The notes: generated from the letters alone by a model not told the origin. A DNA stretch of 64,000 bases from Thermoleophilia bacterium (GCA_017882605.1 JADGPE010000001.1:18554-82553); one strand, 5' to 3'. Positions 28,694-36,913 are shown, counted from the first letter of the stretch. Program-made: numbers and translations.

Positions 28694-30088
28694 ATGAGGA
28701 TTCTCGGCGGCCGACGGCCGGTGCTCGTCATTCTCCTGCTCGTCGTCGGCTTGGCCGTTGTGGCCGGCGTCGCCTACGCGACGAACGGCGCCGGCAGTGC
28801 TGGAACGACGGTCATCCGCGCCTGCCGGAGCAAGAGCACCGGACTGCTGCGCGTCGTCAACCCGGGGAGCACCTGCCGTGCGAGCGAGACGCTGCTCACT
28901 TGGAACGTTCAAGGCCCCGCCGGCCCCACTGGGCCTTCAGGGCCGAAGGGTGACGGCGGGGCGACCGGAGCCACGGGAGCAACCGGCGCGGCCGGCCCGC
29001 AGGGAGGTGGCGGCCCCGCCGGGCCCGCCGGCCTGCCGGGGGCGGTCGGACCGTCCGGAGCGCCCGGCCTGGACGGGGCACCGGGCGGGTCGGTCTATGC
29101 GGTGCAGCCGGGGAACCGCTGCACGACGCACGGATTCGACATCTACCAGGACAGCGCGCTGATCGGCGCCGTCTGCGACGGGGCGACCGGCGCGGCCGGG
29201 CCGACCGGGCCTCGCGGCGCTCAAGGCAGTCCGGGCACGCCGGGCGCCCAGGGCGCGCCGGGCCTCCAAGGCACGGCAGGCCCTCAAGGCGCGGCCGGCC
29301 CTCAAGGCGCGGGCGGCCCTCAAGGCGCGGCCGGCCCTCAAGGTGCACCAGGCCCTCAAGGTGCAACGGGTGCCGGCGGCCCGGCCGGTAGCGCCGGCTC
29401 CAACGGCGCGAACGGCACATCCGTCTATGCCGTGACCTCGAGTTTCTGCACGAGCGGCTTCGACCTCTACGAGACCGGCGGCCCGTCCGACACGCTGCTC
29501 GGGTCGGTGTGTGGCGGGGCCGCAGGCGCCCACGGCGCCGACGGGCCGCAGGGCGCTCCGGGTGCACAAGGCCCCCAGGGTGTCCCAGGCCCGCAGGGCG
29601 AGACCGGTGCTGCAGGCCCCGCAGGCCCCGCCGGCCCAGCAGGCCCAGCAGGCGCGCAAGGGCCGAAGGGCGACGCAGGGACGGGCATTCAGGTCACAGC
29701 GTTCGGGACGGCGAGCGTCGGGCCCGGCGAAAGCGCATCGCTGCTCGTGGTCCCGAACCGTCTGACCGTCAACATCTCGGACTGCTCCCTCGAGCCGGAC
29801 GGCTCGTACTCGAGCGACATCTCGTTCACGAACACCGGCGCCGGGGACCTCTGGGCGCCGGGCGGATTGCTTGCGGCCGGCGACACTTCGAGTGGCCCGC
29901 TCAACCTGGCGATCTCGGACAACGACACGACAACCCTGCAACCGGTCCATGCGCAGCGCGACTTCGTCGACTGGGACACGCGGGCGACGATTTCGGTCTA
30001 CCTCGCCGACGAGCTGCACACGGGCTCGAGCGGCGACAACTCGCTGGCCTGCGGGGCCAAGGCATTCGCCGTCATCACCTCCCCGTAG
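28694..30088 (+). CDS. Collagen-like surface/secreted protein with repeated Cys modules
   Basis: N-terminal TM/signal; three Gly-X-Y tracts; two SVYAV...C..GFDxY...xGxVC inserts; non-collagenous C-terminal domain. Confidence 0.88.
   Translation: MRILGGRRPVLVILLLVVGLAVVAGVAYATNGAGSAGTTVIRACRSKSTGLLRVVNPGSTCRASETLLTWNVQGPAGPTGPSGPKGDGGATGATGATGAAGPQGGGGPAGPAGLPGAVGPSGAPGLDGAPGGSVYAVQPGNRCTTHGFDIYQDSALIGAVCDGATGAAGPTGPRGAQGSPGTPGAQGAPGLQGTAGPQGAAGPQGAGGPQGAAGPQGAPGPQGATGAGGPAGSAGSNGANGTSVYAVTSSFCTSGFDLYETGGPSDTLLGSVCGGAAGAHGADGPQGAPGAQGPQGVPGPQGETGAAGPAGPAGPAGPAGAQGPKGDAGTGIQVTAFGTASVGPGESASLLVVPNRLTVNISDCSLEPDGSYSSDISFTNTGAGDLWAPGGLLAAGDTSSGPLNLAISDNDTTTLQPVHAQRDFVDWDTRATISVYLADELHTGSSGDNSLACGAKAFAVITSP
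29279..29368. repeat. 18-bp tandem repeat (5 units) within the collagen-like gene
   Basis: GGCCCTCAAGGCGCGGCC-type units encoding GPQGA(A/G/P/T). Confidence 0.9.
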
Positions 30089-30123
30089 ACGAACAGGGGA
30101 CGTGCTGGGCGACCGGGCTCGGC

Positions 30124-30423
30124 TCAGCCGAAGCCGAGAATGAACTTGGCGTCGTCGGACATCTTCTCCGGCGACCAGGGCGGCTCGAAGGTGAGCTCGC
30201 TCGAAACATCCTCGACGCCCGGGATCTCGCGGACGACCCGCTCGATGTCTTCCTGGATCATGGCGCCGGCCGGGCAGCCCATCGACGTGAGCGTGTACTG
30301 CACCTTCACGTTCGGCCCCTCGATCTCCGCGTCGTAGAAGAGTCCGAGCTCGACGATGTCCATCCCGAGCTCCGGGTCCTCGACCTGGCGGAGCGCCTCC
30401 ACCACTTCTTCTTTGCTCGGCAT
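30124..30423 (-). CDS. MIP18/DUF59 (SufT/PaaD-like) Fe-S assembly protein
   Basis: VVEALRQVEDPELGMDIVELGLFY; TLTSMGCPAGAMIQEDIE. Confidence 0.88.
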   Translation of the reverse strand: MPSKEEVVEALRQVEDPELGMDIVELGLFYDAEIEGPNVKVQYTLTSMGCPAGAMIQEDIERVVREIPGVEDVSSELTFEPPWSPEKMSDDAKFILGFG

Positions 30424-30461
30424 GCCCCGAGGGTAGTCGATCGTGCCCACCGGCCGCCCGT

Positions 30462-31445
30462 CTAGTTGAGGCGGACCTCTTCGCGGCGGTCGCGAGCGAA
30501 GAAGTGGATCCCGTCGACGAAGCGCACCCAGTTGCAACGCGTGCACATGACGAGCGAGTGCGTCCGCGCGGAGTCGGCGAGGAAACGGACGCCCCGGAGC
30601 AGATCGCCGTTCGAGACGCCGGTGGCCGCGACGATCACCTCTTGCGGCGCGAGATCGTCGATCGTGAAGATCTGGTCGACGTCCTCGATGCCGTGCTCCA
30701 GGGCTTCGGCGATCTCGGCGCGGCGCGTGGGCCAGAGCTGCGCCTGCAGCTCCCCCCCGAGGCAGCGCAACGCTGCGGCTGCGAGCACCGCCTGGCGCGT
30801 CCCGCCGATGCCGATCGCCAGGTGATCGTTCGTCCCGCGCACAGCTGCGCTGATCGACGCAGTCACGTCGCCGTCCTGAATCAGCTTGATGCGCGCGCCC
30901 GACGCACGGATCTCCTCGATCAGGTCGTGGTGGCGCGGCCGGTCGAGCACGATTGCCGTGACGTCGTTGACCATGCGGTCGAATGCTTCGGCGATCGCCC
31001 GGATGTTGTCGCCCACCGGGCTCGAGAGCGAGATCTTGCCGAGGGCACGCGGGCCGACCGCCATCTTGCGCATGTACATGTCGGGGAGCGAGGGCATCGA
31101 GCCGCGCGGCGCTGCAGCGATCATCGAGATCGCATTCGTCCCGCCGCGCGCAACCACCGAACGCCCCTCGAGCGGGTCGAGCGCGAGGTCGTATTCCTCA
31201 CCCCCCAAGCCGATGCTGGTGCCGGCGGCGAGCTGCTCGGCGTCCTCGTGGCCCCCGATCACGACGTGACCGCTGATCGGCATTCGCTCGAGCGCCAGGC
31301 GCGCGCCGGAAAACGCGGCGTCCTCTGCAGCCTGCATGTCTGCACGACCGAGCCAGCGCGCGCCGGCGAGGGCTGCCCGCTCCGTCACGCGCGCGAACGA
31401 CTCGCACTGACAGGGGGCCCGTGTGTCGTCGGTGGGCTGTGTCAC
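30462..31445 (-). CDS. Class II fructose-1,6-bisphosphatase-like (GlpX family), divergent active site
   Basis: RVTERAALAGARWLGRAD; DLALDPLEGRSVVARGGTNAISMIA; PDMYMRKMAVGP; QDGDVTASI; GIGGTRQAV; ATGVSNGDLL; 4-nt overlap with upstream gene. Confidence 0.85.
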   Translation of the reverse strand: MTQPTDDTRAPCQCESFARVTERAALAGARWLGRADMQAAEDAAFSGARLALERMPISGHVVIGGHEDAEQLAAGTSIGLGGEEYDLALDPLEGRSVVARGGTNAISMIAAAPRGSMPSLPDMYMRKMAVGPRALGKISLSSPVGDNIRAIAEAFDRMVNDVTAIVLDRPRHHDLIEEIRASGARIKLIQDGDVTASISAAVRGTNDHLAIGIGGTRQAVLAAAALRCLGGELQAQLWPTRRAEIAEALEHGIEDVDQIFTIDDLAPQEVIVAATGVSNGDLLRGVRFLADSARTHSLVMCTRCNWVRFVDGIHFFARDRREEVRLN

Positions 31446-32347
31446 GCGATCTGTCGCGTCCGCTCGGCGGCCTGCATGACGAGCTCGATCACCTGGTCGA
31501 TCGTCCGCTCCACGTTTGCATTCTCGATCACGGTCACACCGTCACGCCGGGCACGGCTGACGATGTAGCTCTGGACGCGGCGAATGGCATCGAGCCGCGC
31601 AAGGTACTTGTCCATCGCCCGGACGCCGCCGGTCGATGAGTCCCGCACGTGGAAATGGAGCTGGTGCACTTCCTCGTCCGCGATCTCGATCACGACGTGG
31701 ACGAGGAGCGCGCCTTCGAGCTCGGCCGGGAGCAGGCCCGGCACGAGGTGCACCCCTTCGAGCACCATCGACCAGCCTTCGGTGATCGCGCGGCGGAGGG
31801 CCGCCTCGACGCCGACGCACACGTGACTGCACTGGTCGACGAAGCCGACGATCGTGGGATCGCCCGTCACTTCCTTGTCGAGAGCCTCTCCCGCCTCGAA
31901 GCTCGAGAAGTGGATCGTCGGCATGAACTCCGGCGAGAAGAATGCGCGCATCGTCTGCCGAATGAAATCGGTGGACGCGACCCGTGTGATGCCGAGCCGA
32001 TGCGCGACCTCGGCCGCGACGGTCGATTTGCCCGTGCCGGTGGAGCCACCGATCAACAGGACGATGGGCACGTCGAGCGACTGGAGGTCGGCGAGCCGGC
32101 GCAGCCGGCCGATCGCCCGTTCCGCCTCCTCGTCACCAAGCACCTCTCGCGCGAGCTCGTCGAGCCGGTCCACCTCGATCGCCGAGATCCCGCGCTCGGC
32201 GAGATCGAGCTCGATCCTCCGGGCCAGTTGGTAGGCGTGGTCGGCCAGGACTCCGGCGGCAATCAGCGCGCGCGCCATCAGCCCCTTCGAATACGGGAGA
32301 CCATCGTCCCCGAGCGGCAGCGGCTCCCCGTGCCTGCGTTGGGTCAT
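31442..32347 (-). CDS. 2-phosphoglycerate kinase (ATP-cone plus P-loop kinase)
   Basis: N-terminal ATP-cone-like region (LPYSKGLMARALIAAGV...); IVLLIGGSTGTGKSTVAAEVAHRLGITRVASTDFIRQTMRAF; resembles archaeal 2PGK. Confidence 0.8.
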   Translation of the reverse strand: MTQRRHGEPLPLGDDGLPYSKGLMARALIAAGVLADHAYQLARRIELDLAERGISAIEVDRLDELAREVLGDEEAERAIGRLRRLADLQSLDVPIVLLIGGSTGTGKSTVAAEVAHRLGITRVASTDFIRQTMRAFFSPEFMPTIHFSSFEAGEALDKEVTGDPTIVGFVDQCSHVCVGVEAALRRAITEGWSMVLEGVHLVPGLLPAELEGALLVHVVIEIADEEVHQLHFHVRDSSTGGVRAMDKYLARLDAIRRVQSYIVSRARRDGVTVIENANVERTIDQVIELVMQAAERTRQIA

Positions 32348-33444
32348 GCCACGACCGGCATCAGTCCGAGGAGCTGTTCGTCGAGGCCGGGCGCGACGAC
32401 CTCATTGTGGGCGAGCGCAACCCTCACCCCGTGTGCGAGTGCATGCTCGACGACCACGTCGATCGCCGCAGCCTTCAGCTCGACCAGATAGGTGTCGGCA
32501 GCCACGAGGTCGCCGCGCAGCGCCTCGCGATCCGCGAGATTGGTCGAGACATGAACGACGTCCGCATCGAGATGCGAAACGTCGCGTGCGCCCGCGGTGA
32601 AGACGGCGACACGACCAGCGAGCGGCACGGTGCACCCGAGTCGCAGCTCGAAGTCCTCGATCACGACGTCGGAGATCAGCCGGCGGTAGGTGTTCAGGTA
32701 ATCGTCGCCGGATTGGCCGCGGCCGACGACCAGAATTCGGCGATCGACGTCGATCGGCGGGATTGCGGCACCGCTGCCGTCGAAGACGACGACGTCGGGG
32801 CCTCGCTGAGCGGCGAGCGCGGCGCCTGCCGCGACGTTCGAGACGAACACCGCGCCGGCCAGTCCGCCACCCGCACGCCGGCACCCGATCGTGGGCACGC
32901 CGGCGAGAGCCGCGATCTCGAGATGGTCGGACGCCGCGTGTCGTCCCGCGCGCGAGCGCGCGACGAGATCCGCGAGCGACGGCGCGGAGTCGACGACCTC
33001 GGGATCCGGCGGGCCGCCGCGCCCCATCGCGACCACAACGACGCTCCGGTCGCGGGCCAGGAGCCGAGCCAGATGCGTCGTGACCGCAGTCTTCCCCACG
33101 CGCTTGCCCGTCCCGATCACCGCGATCGACGGCAGCTCGAACGGCTCGAGGACCGGCGGATCGAAACGGAAATCTGCACCGACATACGGAAGTCCCGCTG
33201 CCAGCGCGCGCGAGGCCCAGCGCATTCGCTCGGCCGGCCCGAGGACCGGCTCGTCGGAAAGGTCGACCACAACGTCGGCGCCGGCGAAGTCGTCGATGAG
33301 CGGCACGCCGTAGTCCTCGCTGCCACGCAGCTTCTCGGTGCCTCCGACCAGGATCGCGCCGACCCATTCATACGGGAGCGCCCGCAATGCGTCGCGCACC
33401 ACCGGGGCGTAGTGCTCGCCGTCGATCAGTGCAACGGCCCTCAC
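32344..33444 (-). CDS. Cyclic 2,3-diphosphoglycerate synthetase
   Basis: ALIDGEHYAPVVRDAL N-terminus; IGTGKRVGKTAVTTHLARLL P-loop; LGCTVPLAGRVAVFTAGA; adjacency to 2PGK. Confidence 0.8.
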   Translation of the reverse strand: MRAVALIDGEHYAPVVRDALRALPYEWVGAILVGGTEKLRGSEDYGVPLIDDFAGADVVVDLSDEPVLGPAERMRWASRALAAGLPYVGADFRFDPPVLEPFELPSIAVIGTGKRVGKTAVTTHLARLLARDRSVVVVAMGRGGPPDPEVVDSAPSLADLVARSRAGRHAASDHLEIAALAGVPTIGCRRAGGGLAGAVFVSNVAAGAALAAQRGPDVVVFDGSGAAIPPIDVDRRILVVGRGQSGDDYLNTYRRLISDVVIEDFELRLGCTVPLAGRVAVFTAGARDVSHLDADVVHVSTNLADREALRGDLVAADTYLVELKAAAIDVVVEHALAHGVRVALAHNEVVAPGLDEQLLGLMPVVA

Positions 33445-34232
33445 CGGCGCGCCGTCACCTCGCGTTCGATTCTGCCGGTGTACTTCTCGTATTCACCGCT
33501 GACCAGGTCGAACTGGATGATCCGCTCCTGCCCGTGGAACGGGTACCGCCGCCAGACCGTGGCGTGACTGCCCGAGACCTCGACGACGTTGTAACAGGGC
33601 CGGGTGTTGCCGCGCAGCCGCAGGGTGGAGACGGTTCCCGTGTTGACCACGAAGAGACTCTCCAGCTTCCACGCGTACGGCACGTGCTTGTGGCCGGAGA
33701 GCACGAGATGGACACCCGCGCGCTGCAGGCACTCGATCGCGTCACCGGCGTCGTAGACGACATTCCGCTCGCGTCCGGTGCCCGGGATCGGCAACAGATG
33801 GTGGTGCAGCACGAAGACGCGCAACTCGGACGGCTCGGCCGCGAATTGCTCCTCGATCCACCCGTAGCGGCCCCGCCCGATCTGTCCGTGGTCGAGATCC
33901 GGCTCGGTCGAATCGACGGCGACCACCGTCGCGCCCGCCTTCCGGAGCACCGAGCTTCTCTCCCCGATCAGCTCCTCGAAGTGCACGTAGCCGACGTTGC
34001 GAGAATCGTGATTGCCGGGAATCACGACGAGCGACTCGCACTCGATCCGGTCGAGATAGCGCTTCGCCTGGGCGAACTCCTCCTTGAAGCCGAAGGTCGT
34101 GAGGTCGCCGGAGCACACCACGATGTCGGGCTTCAGGTCGTTGATCTCGGCAATCGCTCTCTCCATCAGATCCGGCACGAAGTGCGGGTCTCCACAGTGG
34201 AGATCTGACAGATGAGCAATCGTCACACCCAT
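33441..34232 (-). CDS. Calcineurin-like metallophosphoesterase (class III cyclic-nucleotide PDE-like)
   Basis: HLSDLHCGD; DIVVCSGDLT; VIPGNHDSRN; LHHHL; VLSGHKHVP; leaderless TAGACT-N7-ATG. Confidence 0.9.
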   Translation of the reverse strand: MGVTIAHLSDLHCGDPHFVPDLMERAIAEINDLKPDIVVCSGDLTTFGFKEEFAQAKRYLDRIECESLVVIPGNHDSRNVGYVHFEELIGERSSVLRKAGATVVAVDSTEPDLDHGQIGRGRYGWIEEQFAAEPSELRVFVLHHHLLPIPGTGRERNVVYDAGDAIECLQRAGVHLVLSGHKHVPYAWKLESLFVVNTGTVSTLRLRGNTRPCYNVVEVSGSHATVWRRYPFHGQERIIQFDLVSGEYEKYTGRIEREVTARR

Positions 34233-34277
34233 TCGATTGAGTCTAGGGCATCCGAGGCCGCTGCTACCCTGGCCTCA

Positions 34278-34646
34278 GTGGTGCCGGAAACACCCGTTTT
34301 CCAGGCATATTGCGGCTCAGAGCCGCCGCGTTTCGCCAACCCCGCGGAGCTCGAGTATGCAAAAGTCCTCGACTGGTATGGCATTCCGTGGCAGTACGAG
34401 CCGACGACGTTCGTCCTGGAGCGCGACGACGAGGGGCGGGTCACCGAGGCGTTCTCGCCCGACTTCTACCTGCCCGACCAGGATCTGTATCTGGAGGTGA
34501 CGGTGATGAAGCAGTCCCTCGTCACCCGCAAGAACCGGAAGTTGCGCAAGCTGCGAGCGCTCTACCCCGACGTCAAGTGCAAGCTGTTCTACGAGCGGGA
34601 CTTCGAACGGCTCGCGGCCCGCTACGGGCTGCGGAAAGCGTCCTGA
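34278..34646 (+). CDS. PD-(D/E)XK nuclease-fold-like protein
   Basis: ELEYAKVLDWYGIPWQYEPTTFVL...EAFSPDFYLPDQDLYLEVTVMKQSLVTRKNRKLRKLRALYP; start set by TACCCT-N7-GTG. Confidence 0.6.
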   Translation: MVPETPVFQAYCGSEPPRFANPAELEYAKVLDWYGIPWQYEPTTFVLERDDEGRVTEAFSPDFYLPDQDLYLEVTVMKQSLVTRKNRKLRKLRALYPDVKCKLFYERDFERLAARYGLRKAS

Positions 34647-35185
34647 GCGCGCTGGCACAGCTCGACGAACGGATCGGCGAGGTCTTCCTCGACGGCGGCG
34701 AGATCGGCGGCCGGGTGCGCGAGATCGGCGCCGAGCTGGCGGGCAACTACCAGGGAAGCGAGCCGCTGCTCGTCGGCTCACTCAAGTCGTGCATCCCGTT
34801 CCTCTGCGATCTCTCGCGCGCGATCCGGATGCACCACCACCTCGACTTCATCGAGCTCGCCGGCTACGGCGAGGACGATGACGGCATCCGCTTCCTCAAG
34901 GACCTGAACACCGAGATCGAGGGACGCGACGTGGTGCTCGTCGATGCCGTGATCGACACTGGACTGACGATGCACTACCTCGTCCGGTCGATGAAGATCC
35001 GGAACCCGGCATCGCTTCACATCGCCACCCTGTTCGACCGCCCGTACCGGCGGCTGGTCGACGACCTGCCGGTTCGGTATGTGGGGTTCACGATTCCGGA
35101 CGAGTTCTTCGTCGGTTACGGCTTCGAACTGGAGGAGCGGTACCGCAACCTGCCCGATCTGCGCCTCGTCCGCCGAGAAGTTTAG
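34643..35185 (+). CDS. Hypoxanthine phosphoribosyltransferase-like protein (probable CTG start)
   Basis: LLVGSLKSCIPFLCDLSRAI; IEGRDVVLVDAVIDTGLTMHYLV; PDEFFVGYGFELEERYRNLPDLRLV. Confidence 0.82.
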   Translation: MSALAQLDERIGEVFLDGGEIGGRVREIGAELAGNYQGSEPLLVGSLKSCIPFLCDLSRAIRMHHHLDFIELAGYGEDDDGIRFLKDLNTEIEGRDVVLVDAVIDTGLTMHYLVRSMKIRNPASLHIATLFDRPYRRLVDDLPVRYVGFTIPDEFFVGYGFELEERYRNLPDLRLVRREV

Positions 35186-35204
35186 GTCCGGCTAAATTAA
35201 CCGG

Positions 35205-36479
35205 GTGATCGCATCCCGGACCGGACTGCCGGAGGGCCTCCGCACCGTCGACGAGGCCATCCATCGCACGCGTTTTCGCATCCTTCCCTTCCTCGGGCCG
35301 GCCTTCATCGCGTGCGTCGCATACATCGACCCGGGCAACTTCGCGACGAACATCGCCGGAGGCTCACGGTTCGGCTACCGGCTCGTCTGGGTGATCGTCG
35401 CCGCCAACCTGCTCGCGATGCTGATCCAGACACTCTCGGCGAAGCTCGGGATCGCGACCGGGCGCAACCTGCCCGAACTCTGCCGTGAGCGGTTCTCAAG
35501 CCGCATGACGCTGTTTCTGTGGCTGCAGGCGGAGGCGATCGCGATGGCCACCGACCTGGCCGAGTTTCTCGGGGCCGCGATCGGCTTCCACCTCCTGTTC
35601 GGGTGGGGGCTCTTTCCGTCCGCACTGGTCTCGGGCGTCGCGGCGTTCCTGATCCTCAGCCTGCAGCGTTTCGGCTTCCGGCCCTTCGAGGCTGTGATCG
35701 CAGTGCTCGTCGGTGTGATCGGGGCGTGCTACGTCGCCGAACTGACGTTCGCTCACGCGGACTACGGCGCCGTGTTCAAACATGCCGTCGAGCCGAGTTT
35801 CGGAGGCAGCGACGGGGTACTGCTGGCCGTCGGGATCCTCGGCGCCACGGTGATGCCGCACGTGATCTACCTCCACTCCGCGCTCACGCAGGACCGCCTC
35901 GTGCCCGAGACGGACGAGGATGCGCAGACGCTCCTTCGCTACACGCGACTCGACGTCGTGATCGCGATGACGATCGCGGGCGTGATCAACGTCTCGATGC
36001 TCGTGATGGCCGCCTCGACGTTCTTCAAGAGCGGTCTCCTGCACGTCGACTCGCTGGACGGCGCACACAAGACGCTCCAGCCGATTCTCGGCAGCGCCTC
36101 GAGCGCGCTGTTCGCGCTCGCACTCGTCGCCTCCGGACTTTCGAGCTCGGCGGTCGGGACACTGTCGGGCCAGGTGGTCATGCAGGGCTTCATCCAGCGG
36201 CAGATCCCCGTTGCCGTCCGCCGGCTCGTCACGATGGTCCCCGCCTTCGTGGTGATCGGCATCGGTGTCGATCCGTCGCGCACGCTCGTGATCTCCCAGG
36301 TCGTGCTCTCGTTCGGCATCCCCTTCGCGCTGATCCCGCTCGTCGTCTTCACCGCCCGGCGCGACGTGATGGGGCCGCTCGTCAATCGCCGCGTCACGAC
36401 GATCGCGGCCTCTGCGATCGCAGCACTGATCGTGGCGCTGAACATCTTCCTGCTCCTACAGACCTTCGCTCTCCTCTAG
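35205..36479 (+). CDS. mntH: Nramp-family divalent metal transporter
   Basis: FLGPAFIACVAYIDPGNFATNIAGGSRFGYRLVWVI; GATVMPHVIYLHSALTQDR; TAAATT-N6-GTG. Confidence 0.93.
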   Translation: MIASRTGLPEGLRTVDEAIHRTRFRILPFLGPAFIACVAYIDPGNFATNIAGGSRFGYRLVWVIVAANLLAMLIQTLSAKLGIATGRNLPELCRERFSSRMTLFLWLQAEAIAMATDLAEFLGAAIGFHLLFGWGLFPSALVSGVAAFLILSLQRFGFRPFEAVIAVLVGVIGACYVAELTFAHADYGAVFKHAVEPSFGGSDGVLLAVGILGATVMPHVIYLHSALTQDRLVPETDEDAQTLLRYTRLDVVIAMTIAGVINVSMLVMAASTFFKSGLLHVDSLDGAHKTLQPILGSASSALFALALVASGLSSSAVGTLSGQVVMQGFIQRQIPVAVRRLVTMVPAFVVIGIGVDPSRTLVISQVVLSFGIPFALIPLVVFTARRDVMGPLVNRRVTTIAASAIAALIVALNIFLLLQTFALL

Positions 36480-36508
36480 CGGGCAGTTCCCCGAAGACGC
36501 TCGGGCCG

Positions 36509-36527
36509 ACGACCGGTTGCCGGTCGT
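36509..36527 (+). terminator. Hairpin after mntH
   Basis: ACGACCGG-TTG-CCGGTCGT. Confidence 0.5.
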
Positions 36528-36609
36528 ATTCGAACTCGCCCCGCAACCGGATCCACCGTTTCTGCGTTTGGAAAGAAAACCTGCTCATTCGAAACAAGGA
36601 GACGACGAA

Positions 36610-36771
36610 TTGCCCGCACTATTGCTCGTTCTGCTGGTGATCCTGGTGTTGTTCGTGCTCGGCTTCGCGGTCGTGAAGTTCCTGATCTGGGTCGCGATCA
36701 TCCTCGCGATCATCTGGCTGATCGGCTTCTTCGTCCGCGGCGCCGAAGGCGCGCGCTGGTATCGCTGGTAA
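36610..36771 (+). CDS. Small hydrophobic membrane protein
   Basis: LPALLLVLLVILVLFVLGFAVVKFLIWVAIILAIIWLIGFFVRGAEGARWYRW; AAGGAG upstream. Confidence 0.7.
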   Translation: MPALLLVLLVILVLFVLGFAVVKFLIWVAIILAIIWLIGFFVRGAEGARWYRW

Positions 36772-36774
36772 GGA

Positions 36775-36805
36775 ATGGGGGGAGCACCTTCGGTTCTCCC
36801 CCCAT
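36775..36805 (+). terminator. Strong hairpin, probable terminator
   Basis: ATGGGGGGAG...CTCCCCCCAT 10-bp outer stem. Confidence 0.65.
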
Positions 36806-36822
36806 GAACCCCCTCTCCGACA

Positions 36823-36876
36823 CGTTTCGACTGCGGGTGAGCGAGCACGGGCAAAGCCCGCACTCGCGTCGAAACG
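36823..36876. other. Long compound inverted repeat
   Basis: CGTTTCGAC...GTCGAAACG outer 9 bp with inner GCGAG/CTCGC and GGGC-AAA-GCCC. Confidence 0.6.
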
Positions 36877-36913
36877 ATGTGCAGTTGCGCGGCCGCTTCA
36901 CTGCAGCGTGATC

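Noticed and set aside
29279-29368. Possible CRISPR-like array in the collagen gene
   Set aside because: Units are contiguous 18-mers without spacers and are in-frame coding.
28937-30019. Minus-strand ORF opposite the collagen gene
   Set aside because: Its repeats merely mirror the Gly-X-Y codons; the plus strand has signal peptide, Cys modules and codon logic.
34212-34277. ORF-track start at 34212 for the PD-(D/E)XK-like gene
   Set aside because: It would overlap the divergent phosphodiesterase start (34232); the GTG at 34278 has a proper TACCCT box 7 nt upstream.
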